Assembly: GCA_947372575.1 (NCBI GenBank)
Contig: CANBUF010000147.1
Location: 1-5,737 of the forward strand
Reading direction: 5' to 3'
Length of the DNA stretch: 5,737 nucleotides
Source: Alcaligenaceae bacterium
GTDB taxonomy: Bacteria; Pseudomonadota; Gammaproteobacteria; Burkholderiales; Burkholderiaceae
The stretch's first letter is position 1, and the number at the start of each line of letters is the position of its first letter. Below, piece by piece: positions 1 to 5,719 of this stretch. A program made the translations under genes and the position numbers. Below the pieces are notes generated by a model. The model was given only the letters and a program-made list of their open reading frames with translations, was not told where the DNA came from and ran no database searches.

Positions 1-1327
1 ACCGGGCAGCATGAAACAGCATTTTAATAAACCCGCCGAACAAAATACCATAGACCAAACCGCTCGCCACCACTCCTGCAGCGAGCACGCCCGAGCCCGC
101 TGTGGTCAGCAGGTCTTCTTGCCTAAGCGTGGCCCAGACCATAAAGGGATGCAGTCCGAGTTCAGTCAGATTCCACGCACACAGCCAGACACCGGCACCC
201 AGGAGTCCCTGCCAGACCTGGGCGCGTAACAACCAGGCCGAATATTTACCTGGGTCCGCCCCGCGTCTAAACATGGTCCATACACTGAGCAGCATCAGGC
301 ACAATGCGCTCACGGCACCATAGGCAACCAACCGCGCCAGCGTGAATAAGGTTTTAACGGAAGGGGTCTGAGCATCTGCCTGATCCAAACCGATCCATTT
401 TTGTTCAGCGTCCTGCCCGAGCCAGCGCATCGCCCATGAGTCAGATACCGAGTGCGTCATCGCTGGGTCCAGCGTTTCCTGGGAATCAGCAAGCGGCTCA
501 GCCGGCCGCTCCCAGTCGAGCCACATCAGTTCGGGTTGCGAGCCGGTTTGCCAGTAGCCCATCACTGCTGCAGCCGTGATGGGCTGATCCTGTGCGGTTT
601 GTCGCAGACTGGTGTCGAGCGCAAACAACTGCAAGGTCGATGCCAGAATGACAATAACAACTCCGGTGCGATACGTCAGGCGCTCATGATCCTCTAGCGG
701 ACGACGGCCAGCCTGCCACGACGCGACGGCAGTCATCACACACCCAACAGCCAGAAAACTCCCCGCCACATACAGCAGGAGAAAAGCATGCAGGGAGGGA
801 TTGAGAATCACGCTGGACCAGTCATCAACTTGATAAATCCCGTCGATCAGTGTTGCACCTGCGGGCGTATGGGCCCATGACTGCATGACAAGTTCCCAGA
901 AAATCGTCAAGGTCAAACCAAGTGCCACCATGAAGACGGAAAGAACATGTGCCCCTGCTGAGACACGACGCTGACCGAAAAACATCACGCCAAGAAAAAC
1001 AGATTTGATGACAAACAGCGTCGTGATCGCGAAGGCAATTAATGGTCCGACGACGTTACCGATACGCTCGATCAGGGGTGGCCATAATATGCCAAGCTCC
1101 AGCAATACGGGTACCGAAGAGGCAAGCGCCAGAAAAAAAACCAGCGCAAAAATCCGGACCCAGAAACGATAGGCTGACATCCAAACGGGAGCCTCTGTCC
1201 GCCACGCCTGGTGCCTGAAAACGCACAGCAGCCAGCCCAGTGCCATCGCCATTGCAGCGAACAACACATGAAAGTTCAGGCTCAAGGCGAACTGGGCGCG
1301 AGCGAGTAAAAGTGCAGAAATTTCCAT
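1..1327 (-). CDS. Divergent cytochrome bd oxidase subunit I (CydA-family) protein, 3' end cut by window edge
   Basis: The frame is open for 442 codons from the ATG at 1327 to the window edge without a stop, so the C-terminus is missing. About nine hydrophobic segments are visible (residues roughly 11-33, 49-75, 92-118, 125-147, 178-200, 222-240, 327-350, 365-385 and 410-437), matching the CydA fold of an inner-membrane terminal oxidase. Hand alignment to remembered E. coli CydA is nearly gap-free in several blocks: RAQFALSLNFH with H20 (heme d ligand H19), SLHAFLL with H180 (b558 ligand H186), R332 (R391), W385 (W441) and E389 in TELGLHPF (b595 ligand E445 in AEYGRQPW). Expected residues that differ: E99 to A100, E107 to K108, K252 to T251, E257 to M256, M393 to V334, R448 to L392, W451 to F395. 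The Q-loop (about 248-326) is roughly 55-60 residues shorter. No good Shine-Dalgarno precedes this ATG, but the N-terminus aligns well. A CydB-like partner would be expected downstream, left of the window. Family membership is fairly sure; oxidase activity and donor are not. Confidence 0.82.
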   Translation of the reverse strand, partial: MEISALLLARAQFALSLNFHVLFAAMAMALGWLLCVFRHQAWRTEAPVWMSAYRFWVRIFALVFFLALASSVPVLLELGILWPPLIERIGNVVGPLIAFAITTLFVIKSVFLGVMFFGQRRVSAGAHVLSVFMVALGLTLTIFWELVMQSWAHTPAGATLIDGIYQVDDWSSVILNPSLHAFLLLYVAGSFLAVGCVMTAVASWQAGRRPLEDHERLTYRTGVVIVILASTLQLFALDTSLRQTAQDQPITAAAVMGYWQTGSQPELMWLDWERPAEPLADSQETLDPAMTHSVSDSWAMRWLGQDAEQKWIGLDQADAQTPSVKTLFTLARLVAYGAVSALCLMLLSVWTMFRRGADPGKYSAWLLRAQVWQGLLGAGVWLCAWNLTELGLHPFMVWATLRQEDLLTTAGSGVLAAGVVASGLVYGILFGGFIKMLFHAAR

Positions 1328-1400
1328 GATTCGGGCTAGTGTAGACGCGTCATGGCAAAATGTGTCTTTATTAGCTGCTTAAAATCGCCCCGAAAACTGT
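1328..1400. other. Divergent intergenic spacer between the CydA-like gene and glnS
   Basis: This 73-bp spacer must hold or overlap the 5' control regions of two divergent genes. A TAAAAT hexamer at 1380-1385 could be a -10 element for glnS, but no acceptable -35 lies 16-18 nt upstream and the leader would be very short. On the minus strand TACACT (1338-1343) is a possible -10 with only a poor, overly distant -35-like AAGACA. No clear Shine-Dalgarno precedes either start codon. I see no convincing promoter or operator here. Confidence 0.4.
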
Positions 1401-3179
1401 ATGAGTTCTGAATCTGCCACCCCAGTTGCCCCAATTACCACCAACTTTTTGCGCAACATTATTGAATCCGACCTGAATACCAACCGGTTTGCAGGCAAAC
1501 ACTGGGCAGGCAAGCCAGGGACTGCGAGCGTCCAGGCGCAGGGCGGGCTTGATCCCGCCAGAATCCGTACGCGCTTTCCTCCCGAACCCAATGGATACCT
1601 CCATATTGGCCACGCAAAAAGTATTTGTCTGAATTTTGGACTGGCGCGTGACTTTGGTGGGGTCTGTCACATGCGTTTTGACGACACAAATCCTGAAAAA
1701 GAAGAACAGGAGTATGTTGACGCGATACTGGATGCGGTCAAATGGCTGGGGTTTGACTGGACAGCCAACAATACAGAACACCTCTACTTTGCAAGTGACT
1801 ACTTTGCGGTGATGTATGCCTGTGCCGAAGCACTGATTGAGGCGGGGCATGCCTATGTAGACCAACAAAGTCCCGAAGAAATGCGGGCAATGCGTGGCAC
1901 ACTGACTGAAGCAGGTAAAGACTCTCCCTGGCGTGCTCGCCCGGCGGCCGAGTCCCGGGCTTTGCTGCGCGAGATGCGCGATGGCAAGCACCCCGATGGC
2001 AGTATGGCCCTGCGCGCACGTATCGATATGGCGTCACCCAATATCAATATGCGCGACCCCGTCATCTACCGGATCCGCCATGCCACGCATCACCGCACAG
2101 GCAACACATGGTGCATCTACCCGATGTACGCCTTTGCACATCCAATCGAAGATGCGCTTGAATGCATTACCCACAGCATCTGCACGCTTGAATTTGAGGA
2201 TCAACGCCCGTTTTATGACTGGACACTGAACCGGCTGCAGGAGCTTGGCCAGTTAGCTGCCCCCCTGCCGCATCAGTATGAGTTCGCGCGGCTGAACATG
2301 AGCTACATCGTCACCAGCAAACGCAAGCTCCTCCAACTGGTCAAGGAGGGCTATGTAGACGGCTGGGATGATCCACGTATGCCAACCCTGGTCGGCTTGC
2401 GTCGCCGTGGCTACACCGCTGCGGCACTACGTTTGTTCTGCGAGCGAACCGGTGTCTCTAAAAACAACGCGCGAATTGACTACAGCCTGCTGGATCAGGC
2501 TTTGCGTGAAGTCCAGGATCCGATCGCCCCGCGTTCGGTTGCCATTCTTCACCCACTGAAGCTGGTCATCACCAACTTTTCTGCTCATATGATCGAGCCC
2601 TGCCAGGCGCCACGCAACCCGCATGACCCCGAGGCAGGCTTGCGTGAGTTCCCTCTCACACGCGAGCTCTGGATCGAGCAGGAAGATTTTGTCGAAGTCC
2701 CGCCTAAAAAATATTTCCGTCTGTATCCAGGTAACTCGGTTCGCCTGAAGTACGGCTATGTCATCACATGCACAGGATGCCTGAAAGATGATGCAGGCAA
2801 TGTGATTGAAGTCCATGCTGAATACAACCCGGCTACAAAGAGTGGCACGCCAGGTTCGGATCTCGTCAAAGTCAAAGGCAATGTGACCTGGATTAGTGCT
2901 GCGCATGCGATTCCAGCTGAGATCAGGCTATATGACCGACTTTTCACTGTGCCATTTCCCGACGCTGGTGACAACGATTTCCTGAGCTGCCTGAACCCAA
3001 ACTCCGTACAGGTCATTCAGGGCTTGCTCGAGCCCGGCACGATTGGTACGCCAGGTGTCGTCACGCAGTTTGAGCGTCTCGGTTATTTTGTCCCGGACCA
3101 GATCGACTCCCGCGCCGAAAAGTTAGTGTTCAATCGCGTCACAACCCTCAAGGATACTTGGGCGGCGGGCGCGACCTGA
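1401..3179 (+). CDS. glnS: Glutaminyl-tRNA synthetase (GlnRS)
   Basis: This 592-residue cytoplasmic class I aminoacyl-tRNA synthetase attaches glutamine to tRNA-Gln using ATP. The catalytic domain carries the HIGH motif as HIGH at residues 68-71 within PPEPNGYLHIGHAKS, followed by FDDTNPEKEEQEY (about 93-105) typical of GlnRS/GluRS, and the GlnRS block GWDDPRMPTLVGLRRRGYTA (321-340). The second class I signature is VTSKRK (304-309), where E. coli GlnRS has VMSKRK, so a Thr replaces the Met; the catalytic lysines remain. The C-terminal half (about 375-590) matches the two beta-barrel anticodon-binding domains, with PLKLVITNF and the YFRLYPGNSVRLKYGY block. The length is somewhat above the roughly 550 residues of E. 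coli GlnRS because of an extended N-terminus and insertions. The ATG at 1401 has no clear Shine-Dalgarno; no better in-frame start precedes the conserved TNFLRNIIESDL segment. GlnRS rather than non-discriminating GluRS is supported by the barrel-type C-terminus. Only 16 nt separate it from minC, suggesting cotranscription. Confidence 0.97.
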   Translation: MSSESATPVAPITTNFLRNIIESDLNTNRFAGKHWAGKPGTASVQAQGGLDPARIRTRFPPEPNGYLHIGHAKSICLNFGLARDFGGVCHMRFDDTNPEKEEQEYVDAILDAVKWLGFDWTANNTEHLYFASDYFAVMYACAEALIEAGHAYVDQQSPEEMRAMRGTLTEAGKDSPWRARPAAESRALLREMRDGKHPDGSMALRARIDMASPNINMRDPVIYRIRHATHHRTGNTWCIYPMYAFAHPIEDALECITHSICTLEFEDQRPFYDWTLNRLQELGQLAAPLPHQYEFARLNMSYIVTSKRKLLQLVKEGYVDGWDDPRMPTLVGLRRRGYTAAALRLFCERTGVSKNNARIDYSLLDQALREVQDPIAPRSVAILHPLKLVITNFSAHMIEPCQAPRNPHDPEAGLREFPLTRELWIEQEDFVEVPPKKYFRLYPGNSVRLKYGYVITCTGCLKDDAGNVIEVHAEYNPATKSGTPGSDLVKVKGNVTWISAAHAIPAEIRLYDRLFTVPFPDAGDNDFLSCLNPNSVQVIQGLLEPGTIGTPGVVTQFERLGYFVPDQIDSRAEKLVFNRVTTLKDTWAAGAT

Positions 3180-3206
3180 GTTATGATCCTCCCCAATGAC
3201 TACTGA
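3180..3206 (+). promoter_or_regulatory. glnS-minC junction with no Shine-Dalgarno and a 7-codon overlapping mini-ORF
   Basis: Between the glnS TGA (3177-3179) and the minC ATG (3196) there is no AGGAG-like sequence; the spacer instead contains CCTCCCC, which resembles the anti-SD strand. An ATG at 3183 opens a seven-codon frame (MILPNDY) that stops at 3204-3206, inside the first codons of minC. Ribosomes ending glnS, or this mini-ORF, could reinitiate at minC. This is a possible translational-coupling arrangement; chance is a fair alternative for so short a frame. Confidence 0.25.
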
Positions 3207-3987
3207 AACTTCAGCTCTTGATTTTAAAAGTGCCACACTCTATGCCATCCGGGTCGTGCTGCAGCACGCCGATACGGCAGGATTGCTGGCGGCCCTACAA
3301 AAACGCATGGCGGATGCGGGTGCTTTTTTTGAAAATGAACCTGTTGTCATTGACGCCAGTCGTATTGAGGATCCCATTGACTGGCCCGTGCTGATCAAGG
3401 CCTTGCGCGATCATCGCCTGCCAGTAATTGGTGTAGTCGCCCAGGGTGACAACCTTGCTGGGGCAAAGGCCTGTGGTCTGCCGCTGGTGGATCTGTCGGC
3501 CAGCCCTGTTCGCAACATCGCCGAGACACAAAGCGCTGCAAAAGTCGCCGAACCTGTCAGTGCAGCGGTACCGACACCTGCGGTCGTTGCGCCCCAAAAA
3601 CAAACCGTTGCGGCTCCAGCACCACTTGCGCCAGCCTCACAGCCAGCCCCCTCACCGACCATGGTCGTGCGTGGACCCTTGCGTTCAGGGCAGCGTGTCT
3701 ATGCGCGCAATGGCGACCTGATTGTGATGGGGGTCGTCAGCCAGGGTGCAGAAGTCATTGCCGATGGCAACATTCATATTTATGGACCGCTACGTGGCAA
3801 GGCCATGGCAGGTGCACACGGCGATACCGCAGCACGGATTTTTACCACCGGTCTGGATGCCGAACTGGTTGCGATCGCTGGTGTTTATCGTGTAATTGAT
3901 ACAAAATTAGCAGCGGATCTGCACCAACGCCCTGCGATGGTCAGTCTGGAAAAAGATGCATTACGCATGGCACCACTGGAACAGTGA
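3196..3987 (+). CDS. minC: Septum site-determining protein MinC
   Basis: This 263-residue protein is the FtsZ-polymer antagonist that MinD brings to the membrane to block division near the poles. The N-terminal MinC_N domain (about 6-105) starts with the typical [17 protein letters not shown] and acts on FtsZ. A long Ala/Pro/Val-rich linker (about 110-156) follows. The C-terminal beta-helical MinC_C domain (about 157-262) contains [20 protein letters not shown] and [20 protein letters not shown] (about 184-203), the best-conserved blocks for MinD binding and dimerisation; RSGQ at 163-166 is intact. The ATG at 3196 is forced: an in-frame TGA at 3184 excludes an earlier start and the next Met is residue 38, inside the domain. 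No Shine-Dalgarno is present, so translation may depend on coupling to glnS 16 nt upstream. The stop codon lies in the loop of a hairpin (3972-3997). The length is a little above the 231 residues of E. coli MinC because of the linker. Confidence 0.97.
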   Translation: MTTETSALDFKSATLYAIRVVLQHADTAGLLAALQKRMADAGAFFENEPVVIDASRIEDPIDWPVLIKALRDHRLPVIGVVAQGDNLAGAKACGLPLVDLSASPVRNIAETQSAAKVAEPVSAAVPTPAVVAPQKQTVAAPAPLAPASQPAPSPTMVVRGPLRSGQRVYARNGDLIVMGVVSQGAEVIADGNIHIYGPLRGKAMAGAHGDTAARIFTTGLDAELVAIAGVYRVIDTKLAADLHQRPAMVSLEKDALRMAPLEQ

Positions 3988-4000
3988 TTCCGGTGGTTTT
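3972..4000 (+). terminator. Hairpin with short T-run at the minC stop: intercistronic (attenuating) terminator or processing site
   Basis: ACCACTGGAA (3972-3981) pairs with TTCCGGTGGT (3988-3997) over 10 bp with one T-G wobble. The six-base loop is CAGTGA, that is, the last minC codon plus its stop. The stem is followed by TTT then GAAC, so the T-run is short. By base pairing this is a solid hairpin; as a rho-independent terminator it would probably be partial. It could also act as an RNase processing or 3'-end stabilising element between minC and minD. Part of it is protein-coding, so its function is inference. Confidence 0.5.
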
Positions 4001-4006
4001 GAACGT

Positions 4007-4028
4007 TACATTATAAAAATTATTTAAT
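4007..4028 (+). promoter_or_regulatory. Possible weak promoter region for minDE
   Basis: The minC-minD gap becomes very AT-rich here. TATAAA at 4012-4017 matches five of six positions of a sigma-70 -10 box and would start transcription about 4024, just before the minD Shine-Dalgarno at 4030-4034. No recognisable -35 lies 16-18 nt upstream. An alternative pair, TTGAAC (3999-4004) and TTTAAT (4023-4028) 18 nt apart, fits the consensus better but would start transcription after the Shine-Dalgarno. Low confidence; the AT bias alone could produce these matches. Confidence 0.22.
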
Positions 4029-4029
4029 T

Positions 4030-4034
4030 AAGGA
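4030..4034 (+). promoter_or_regulatory. Ribosome binding site of minD (decides the start)
   Basis: AAGGA lies 10 nt before the ATG at 4045. An in-frame TTG at 4036 would be only 1 nt from it, too close, and would add the atypical residues MLV before the standard MinD N-terminus. The ATG at 4045 is therefore preferred. Confidence 0.7.
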
Positions 4035-4044
4035 TTTGCTCGTC

Positions 4045-4860
4045 ATGACTCGTATTGTGGTGGTGACTTCTGGCAAAGGCGGTGTGGGTAAAACCACCAC
4101 CAGCGCTAGCTTTTCTTCTGGTCTGGCCATGCGTGGCTTTAAGACCGCAGTGATCGACTTCGACGTCGGTTTGCGTAATCTTGACCTGATCATGGGTTGC
4201 GAGCGCCGGGTGGTCTATGACTTTGTCAACGTGATCCAGGGTGAAGCCACCCTGAATCAGGCACTGATCAAGGATAAAAACCTTGAGAATCTTTATATCC
4301 TGCCCGCCTCACAGACGCGCGATAAAGACGCACTCTCTCAAGAAGGCGTAGAAAAAGTCATCAACGACCTCAAAGCCATGGGTTTTGATTACATCGTCTG
4401 CGACTCACCTGCGGGCATTGAGACAGGTGCCTTGCTGGCAGCCTATTTTGCTGATGATGCGCTGGTTGTCACCAATCCCGAAGTCTCTTCGGTGCGCGAC
4501 TCGGACCGTATCCTCGGGATTCTGGCCTCCAAGTCACGTCGTGCTATCGAAGCAGACGAGCCAATCAAAGAATACCTGTTGCTCACACGTTACAACCCAA
4601 AACGAGTAGAAGGCGGCGAAATGCTGTCACTTCAGGACATCGAAGACATTCTGCGCATCAAGCTGATCGGCGTCATTCCTGAATCAGAATCCGTGCTGCA
4701 AGCCTCAAACCAGGGCTTGCCAGCCATTCACATCGAAAAGACCGACGTATCAGAAGCCTATAAGGATGTCGTCTCCCGCTATCTGGGTGAAGAAAAACCA
4801 TTGCGCTTCGTCGACTACGAAAAACCCGGTCTCTTCAAGCGTCTGTTCGGAGGCAAATAA
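4045..4860 (+). CDS. minD: Septum site-determining protein MinD (membrane ATPase)
   Basis: This 271-residue ParA/MinD-type P-loop ATPase (E. coli MinD has 270) dimerises on the inner membrane with ATP, recruits MinC, and is released when MinE stimulates hydrolysis. The deviant Walker A motif KGGVGKTT spans residues 11-18, with signature K11 and catalytic K16. Switch I is [16 protein letters not shown] (36-51, with D40) and switch II/Walker B is YIVCDSPAG (116-124, with D120). The base-recognition region [14 protein letters not shown] (181-194) is conserved. The last residues, [14 protein letters not shown] (258-271), form the amphipathic membrane-targeting helix. The ATG at 4045 is chosen because AAGGA lies 10 nt upstream and the protein then begins [13 protein letters not shown] as in the family. 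The stop overlaps the minE start by one base, which implies translational coupling. All key residues are present. Confidence 0.98.
   Translation: MTRIVVVTSGKGGVGKTTTSASFSSGLAMRGFKTAVIDFDVGLRNLDLIMGCERRVVYDFVNVIQGEATLNQALIKDKNLENLYILPASQTRDKDALSQEGVEKVINDLKAMGFDYIVCDSPAGIETGALLAAYFADDALVVTNPEVSSVRDSDRILGILASKSRRAIEADEPIKEYLLLTRYNPKRVEGGEMLSLQDIEDILRIKLIGVIPESESVLQASNQGLPAIHIEKTDVSEAYKDVVSRYLGEEKPLRFVDYEKPGLFKRLFGGK
4849..4853 (+). promoter_or_regulatory. Strong ribosome binding site of minE
   Basis: GGAGG sits inside the last minD codons, 6 nt before the minE ATG. It is the strongest Shine-Dalgarno among the gene starts in the window, so minE can be initiated efficiently as well as by coupling through the TAATG overlap with minD. 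Confidence 0.8.
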
Positions 4861-5114
4861 TGTCGTTTCTGTCCTTTTTGCTCGGGGAGAAAAAAACATC
4901 TGCCAATGTCGCTCGTGAGCGGCTGCAGATTATCCTGGCGCATGAACGCGGCGCCGGCAACACCTCCCCCGACTACCTGCCTCAACTACAGAAAGAACTG
5001 GTTGCGGTCATTTCAAAATACGTGAAGATCAATCCTGATGACATCAAGGTCAGCCTTGATCGTCAGGACAGCCTAGAGGTGCTCGAGGTCAAGATCGAGA
5101 TGCCACAGCGGTAA
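4860..5114 (+). CDS. minE: Cell division topological specificity factor MinE
   Basis: This 84-residue protein (E. coli MinE has 88) binds membrane-bound MinD, displaces MinC and triggers MinD ATP hydrolysis, producing the pole-to-pole oscillation that leaves midcell free for division. The N-terminal amphipathic segment MSFLSFLLG (1-9) is the membrane-targeting part. [16 protein letters not shown] (16-31) is the anti-MinCD/MinD-contact helix. Residues about 32-84, with [19 protein letters not shown] and the [11 protein letters not shown] strand, form the topological-specificity and dimer domain. The ATG begins on the last base of the minD TAA (TAATG) and is preceded by GGAGG. An intrinsic terminator follows 20 nt after the stop, making minE the last gene of the unit. 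Confidence 0.97.
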   Translation: MSFLSFLLGEKKTSANVARERLQIILAHERGAGNTSPDYLPQLQKELVAVISKYVKINPDDIKVSLDRQDSLEVLEVKIEMPQR

Positions 5115-5134
5115 TGATTCTTAGATTAAAAATT

Positions 5135-5168
5135 AAGGGCGATACCTGAGGGTGTCGCCTTTTTTTTT
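5135..5168 (+). terminator. Rho-independent terminator after minE
   Basis: GGCGATACC (5138-5146) pairs with GGTGTCGCC (5151-5159) around the four-base loop TGAG, giving nine pairs with one T-G wobble. AAG at 5135-5137 can extend the stem against TTT (5160-5162). A run of nine T (5160-5168) follows directly. This is a textbook intrinsic terminator for the minDE (or glnS-min) transcript. On the opposite strand the stem is followed by CTTAATTTTT, so it may also stop the convergent thioesterase transcript, less efficiently. Confidence 0.9.
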
Positions 5169-5214
5169 GCCAAACCGCTAGGTTATCGATTCAAGGAATT
5201 AAACCCCATTCACC

Positions 5215-5652
5215 CTAGTGAACCTTCAACAACCCAGCTGCATCAATCAATGCCTGGGGCATGGGTACGGGTCGGTTGGTTGCACGATCGACGTATACAT
5301 GAACAAAATATCCCTGGGCTGAAGCGACGTCTTCATCATTGCGAAACACGGCGGCTTCGTAACGAATGCTGCTAGTACCCAGATGTGCCAGACGCAAACC
5401 GACATAAATAGTGTCTGGAAAAGCAATCGAACTGAAATACCGGCACTGCGTTTCGACAACGAGCCCGACAATTTTTGAAAGTTGCAAATCGAGCACACCC
5501 TCGCGGATCAGAAAGGCATTCACGGCTGTATCAAAATAAGAATAATAAACAACGTTATTTACATGCCCAAAGACATCATTGTCATTCCATCTCGAATCAA
5601 TCTTATGAAAGTGGGCAAACGCACTACGGTGTTCAGCGGGTAAGCGACTCAT
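5215..5652 (-). CDS. Acyl-CoA thioesterase of the 4-hydroxybenzoyl-CoA thioesterase (4HBT/YbgC-like hotdog) family
   Basis: The 145-residue product is a single hotdog-fold domain, likely a cytoplasmic homo-oligomer that hydrolyses acyl-CoA thioesters; the physiological substrate cannot be read from sequence. The family signature is RWNDNDVFGHVNNVVYYSYF (residues 21-40), with D26 before the FGH turn as the probable catalytic Asp. Further hotdog strands are VETQCRYFSSIAFPDTIYVG (about 66-85) and SSIRYEAAVFRNDEDVASAQ (94-113). The GYFVHVYVD block and a RPVPMPQALIDA tail are common in this group. The start at 5652 (MSRLP) is chosen because it places about 20 residues before the signature, as I recall for relatives, and ACAGG lies 9 nt upstream. 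An in-frame ATG at 5679 adds nine residues (MTHHRQARK) but has no Shine-Dalgarno and lies very close to the likely promoter. It is not homologous in function to Min; it is convergent with minE. Confidence 0.85.
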   Translation of the reverse strand: MSRLPAEHRSAFAHFHKIDSRWNDNDVFGHVNNVVYYSYFDTAVNAFLIREGVLDLQLSKIVGLVVETQCRYFSSIAFPDTIYVGLRLAHLGTSSIRYEAAVFRNDEDVASAQGYFVHVYVDRATNRPVPMPQALIDAAGLLKVH

Positions 5653-5681
5653 TTTTCTGGCCTGTCTGTGATGTGTCATGA

Positions 5682-5703
5682 TTCAATAAATATTACTATT
5701 GAA
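5682..5703. repeat. Inverted repeat upstream of the thioesterase gene (candidate operator/promoter region)
   Basis: TTCAATA (5682-5688) and TATTGAA (5697-5703) are perfect 7-bp inverted arms separated by 8 bp, a 22-bp dyad of the size bound by many dimeric regulators. It lies 30 bp upstream of the preferred thioesterase start. A minus-strand -35-like TTGAAT (5717-5722) is nearby, but the -10 candidates TAGTAA or TAATAT fit poorly in sequence or spacing. The region is so AT-rich that chance is a real possibility. Confidence 0.3.
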
Positions 5704-5709
5704 CTGAAA

Positions 5710-5719
5710 AATAATTATT
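5710..5719. repeat. Perfect 10-bp AT palindrome AATAATTATT
   Basis: This fully self-complementary decamer lies between the dyad at 5682-5703 and the window edge, overlapping the possible -35 of the thioesterase gene. It may be part of the same control region or only a product of local AT richness. Confidence 0.25.

Noticed and set aside
11..697. Several short plus-strand frames in the first 700 bases
   Set aside because: They are antisense to the continuous CydA-like frame on the minus strand, which has a coherent membrane-protein translation.
1072..1269. Short minus-strand frame inside the CydA-like gene in another phase
   Set aside because: It is an out-of-phase shadow; the CydA-aligned frame is continuous through the same bases.
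1371..1991. 206-codon open frame on the minus strand opposite the start of glnS
   Set aside because: It is fully antisense to the well-conserved glnS catalytic domain, shows no recognisable domain, and is a normal by-product of codon bias.
2427..2906. 159-codon minus-strand open frame opposite the middle of glnS
   Set aside because: Antisense shadow of glnS with no Shine-Dalgarno, neighbour or recognisable motif.
3295..3662. Two overlapping minus-strand frames opposite minC
   Set aside because: They lie over the conserved MinC_N domain and the Ala/Pro-rich linker, whose GC-rich codons readily open the opposite strand; the products are low-complexity.
4882..4900. Run of seven A in minE as a possible programmed frameshift site
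   Set aside because: The frame reads GAG AAA AAA ACA, which does not match the X XXY YYZ register, and MinE in the zero frame is complete and normal.
5172..5217. CTAGG near 5178 and CCTAG near 5217 as a second terminator stem
   Set aside because: The arms are only five bases, over 30 bases apart, and no T-run follows.
5475..5681. 68-codon plus-strand frame opposite the 5' part of the thioesterase gene
   Set aside because: Antisense to the conserved hotdog signature with no recognisable content.
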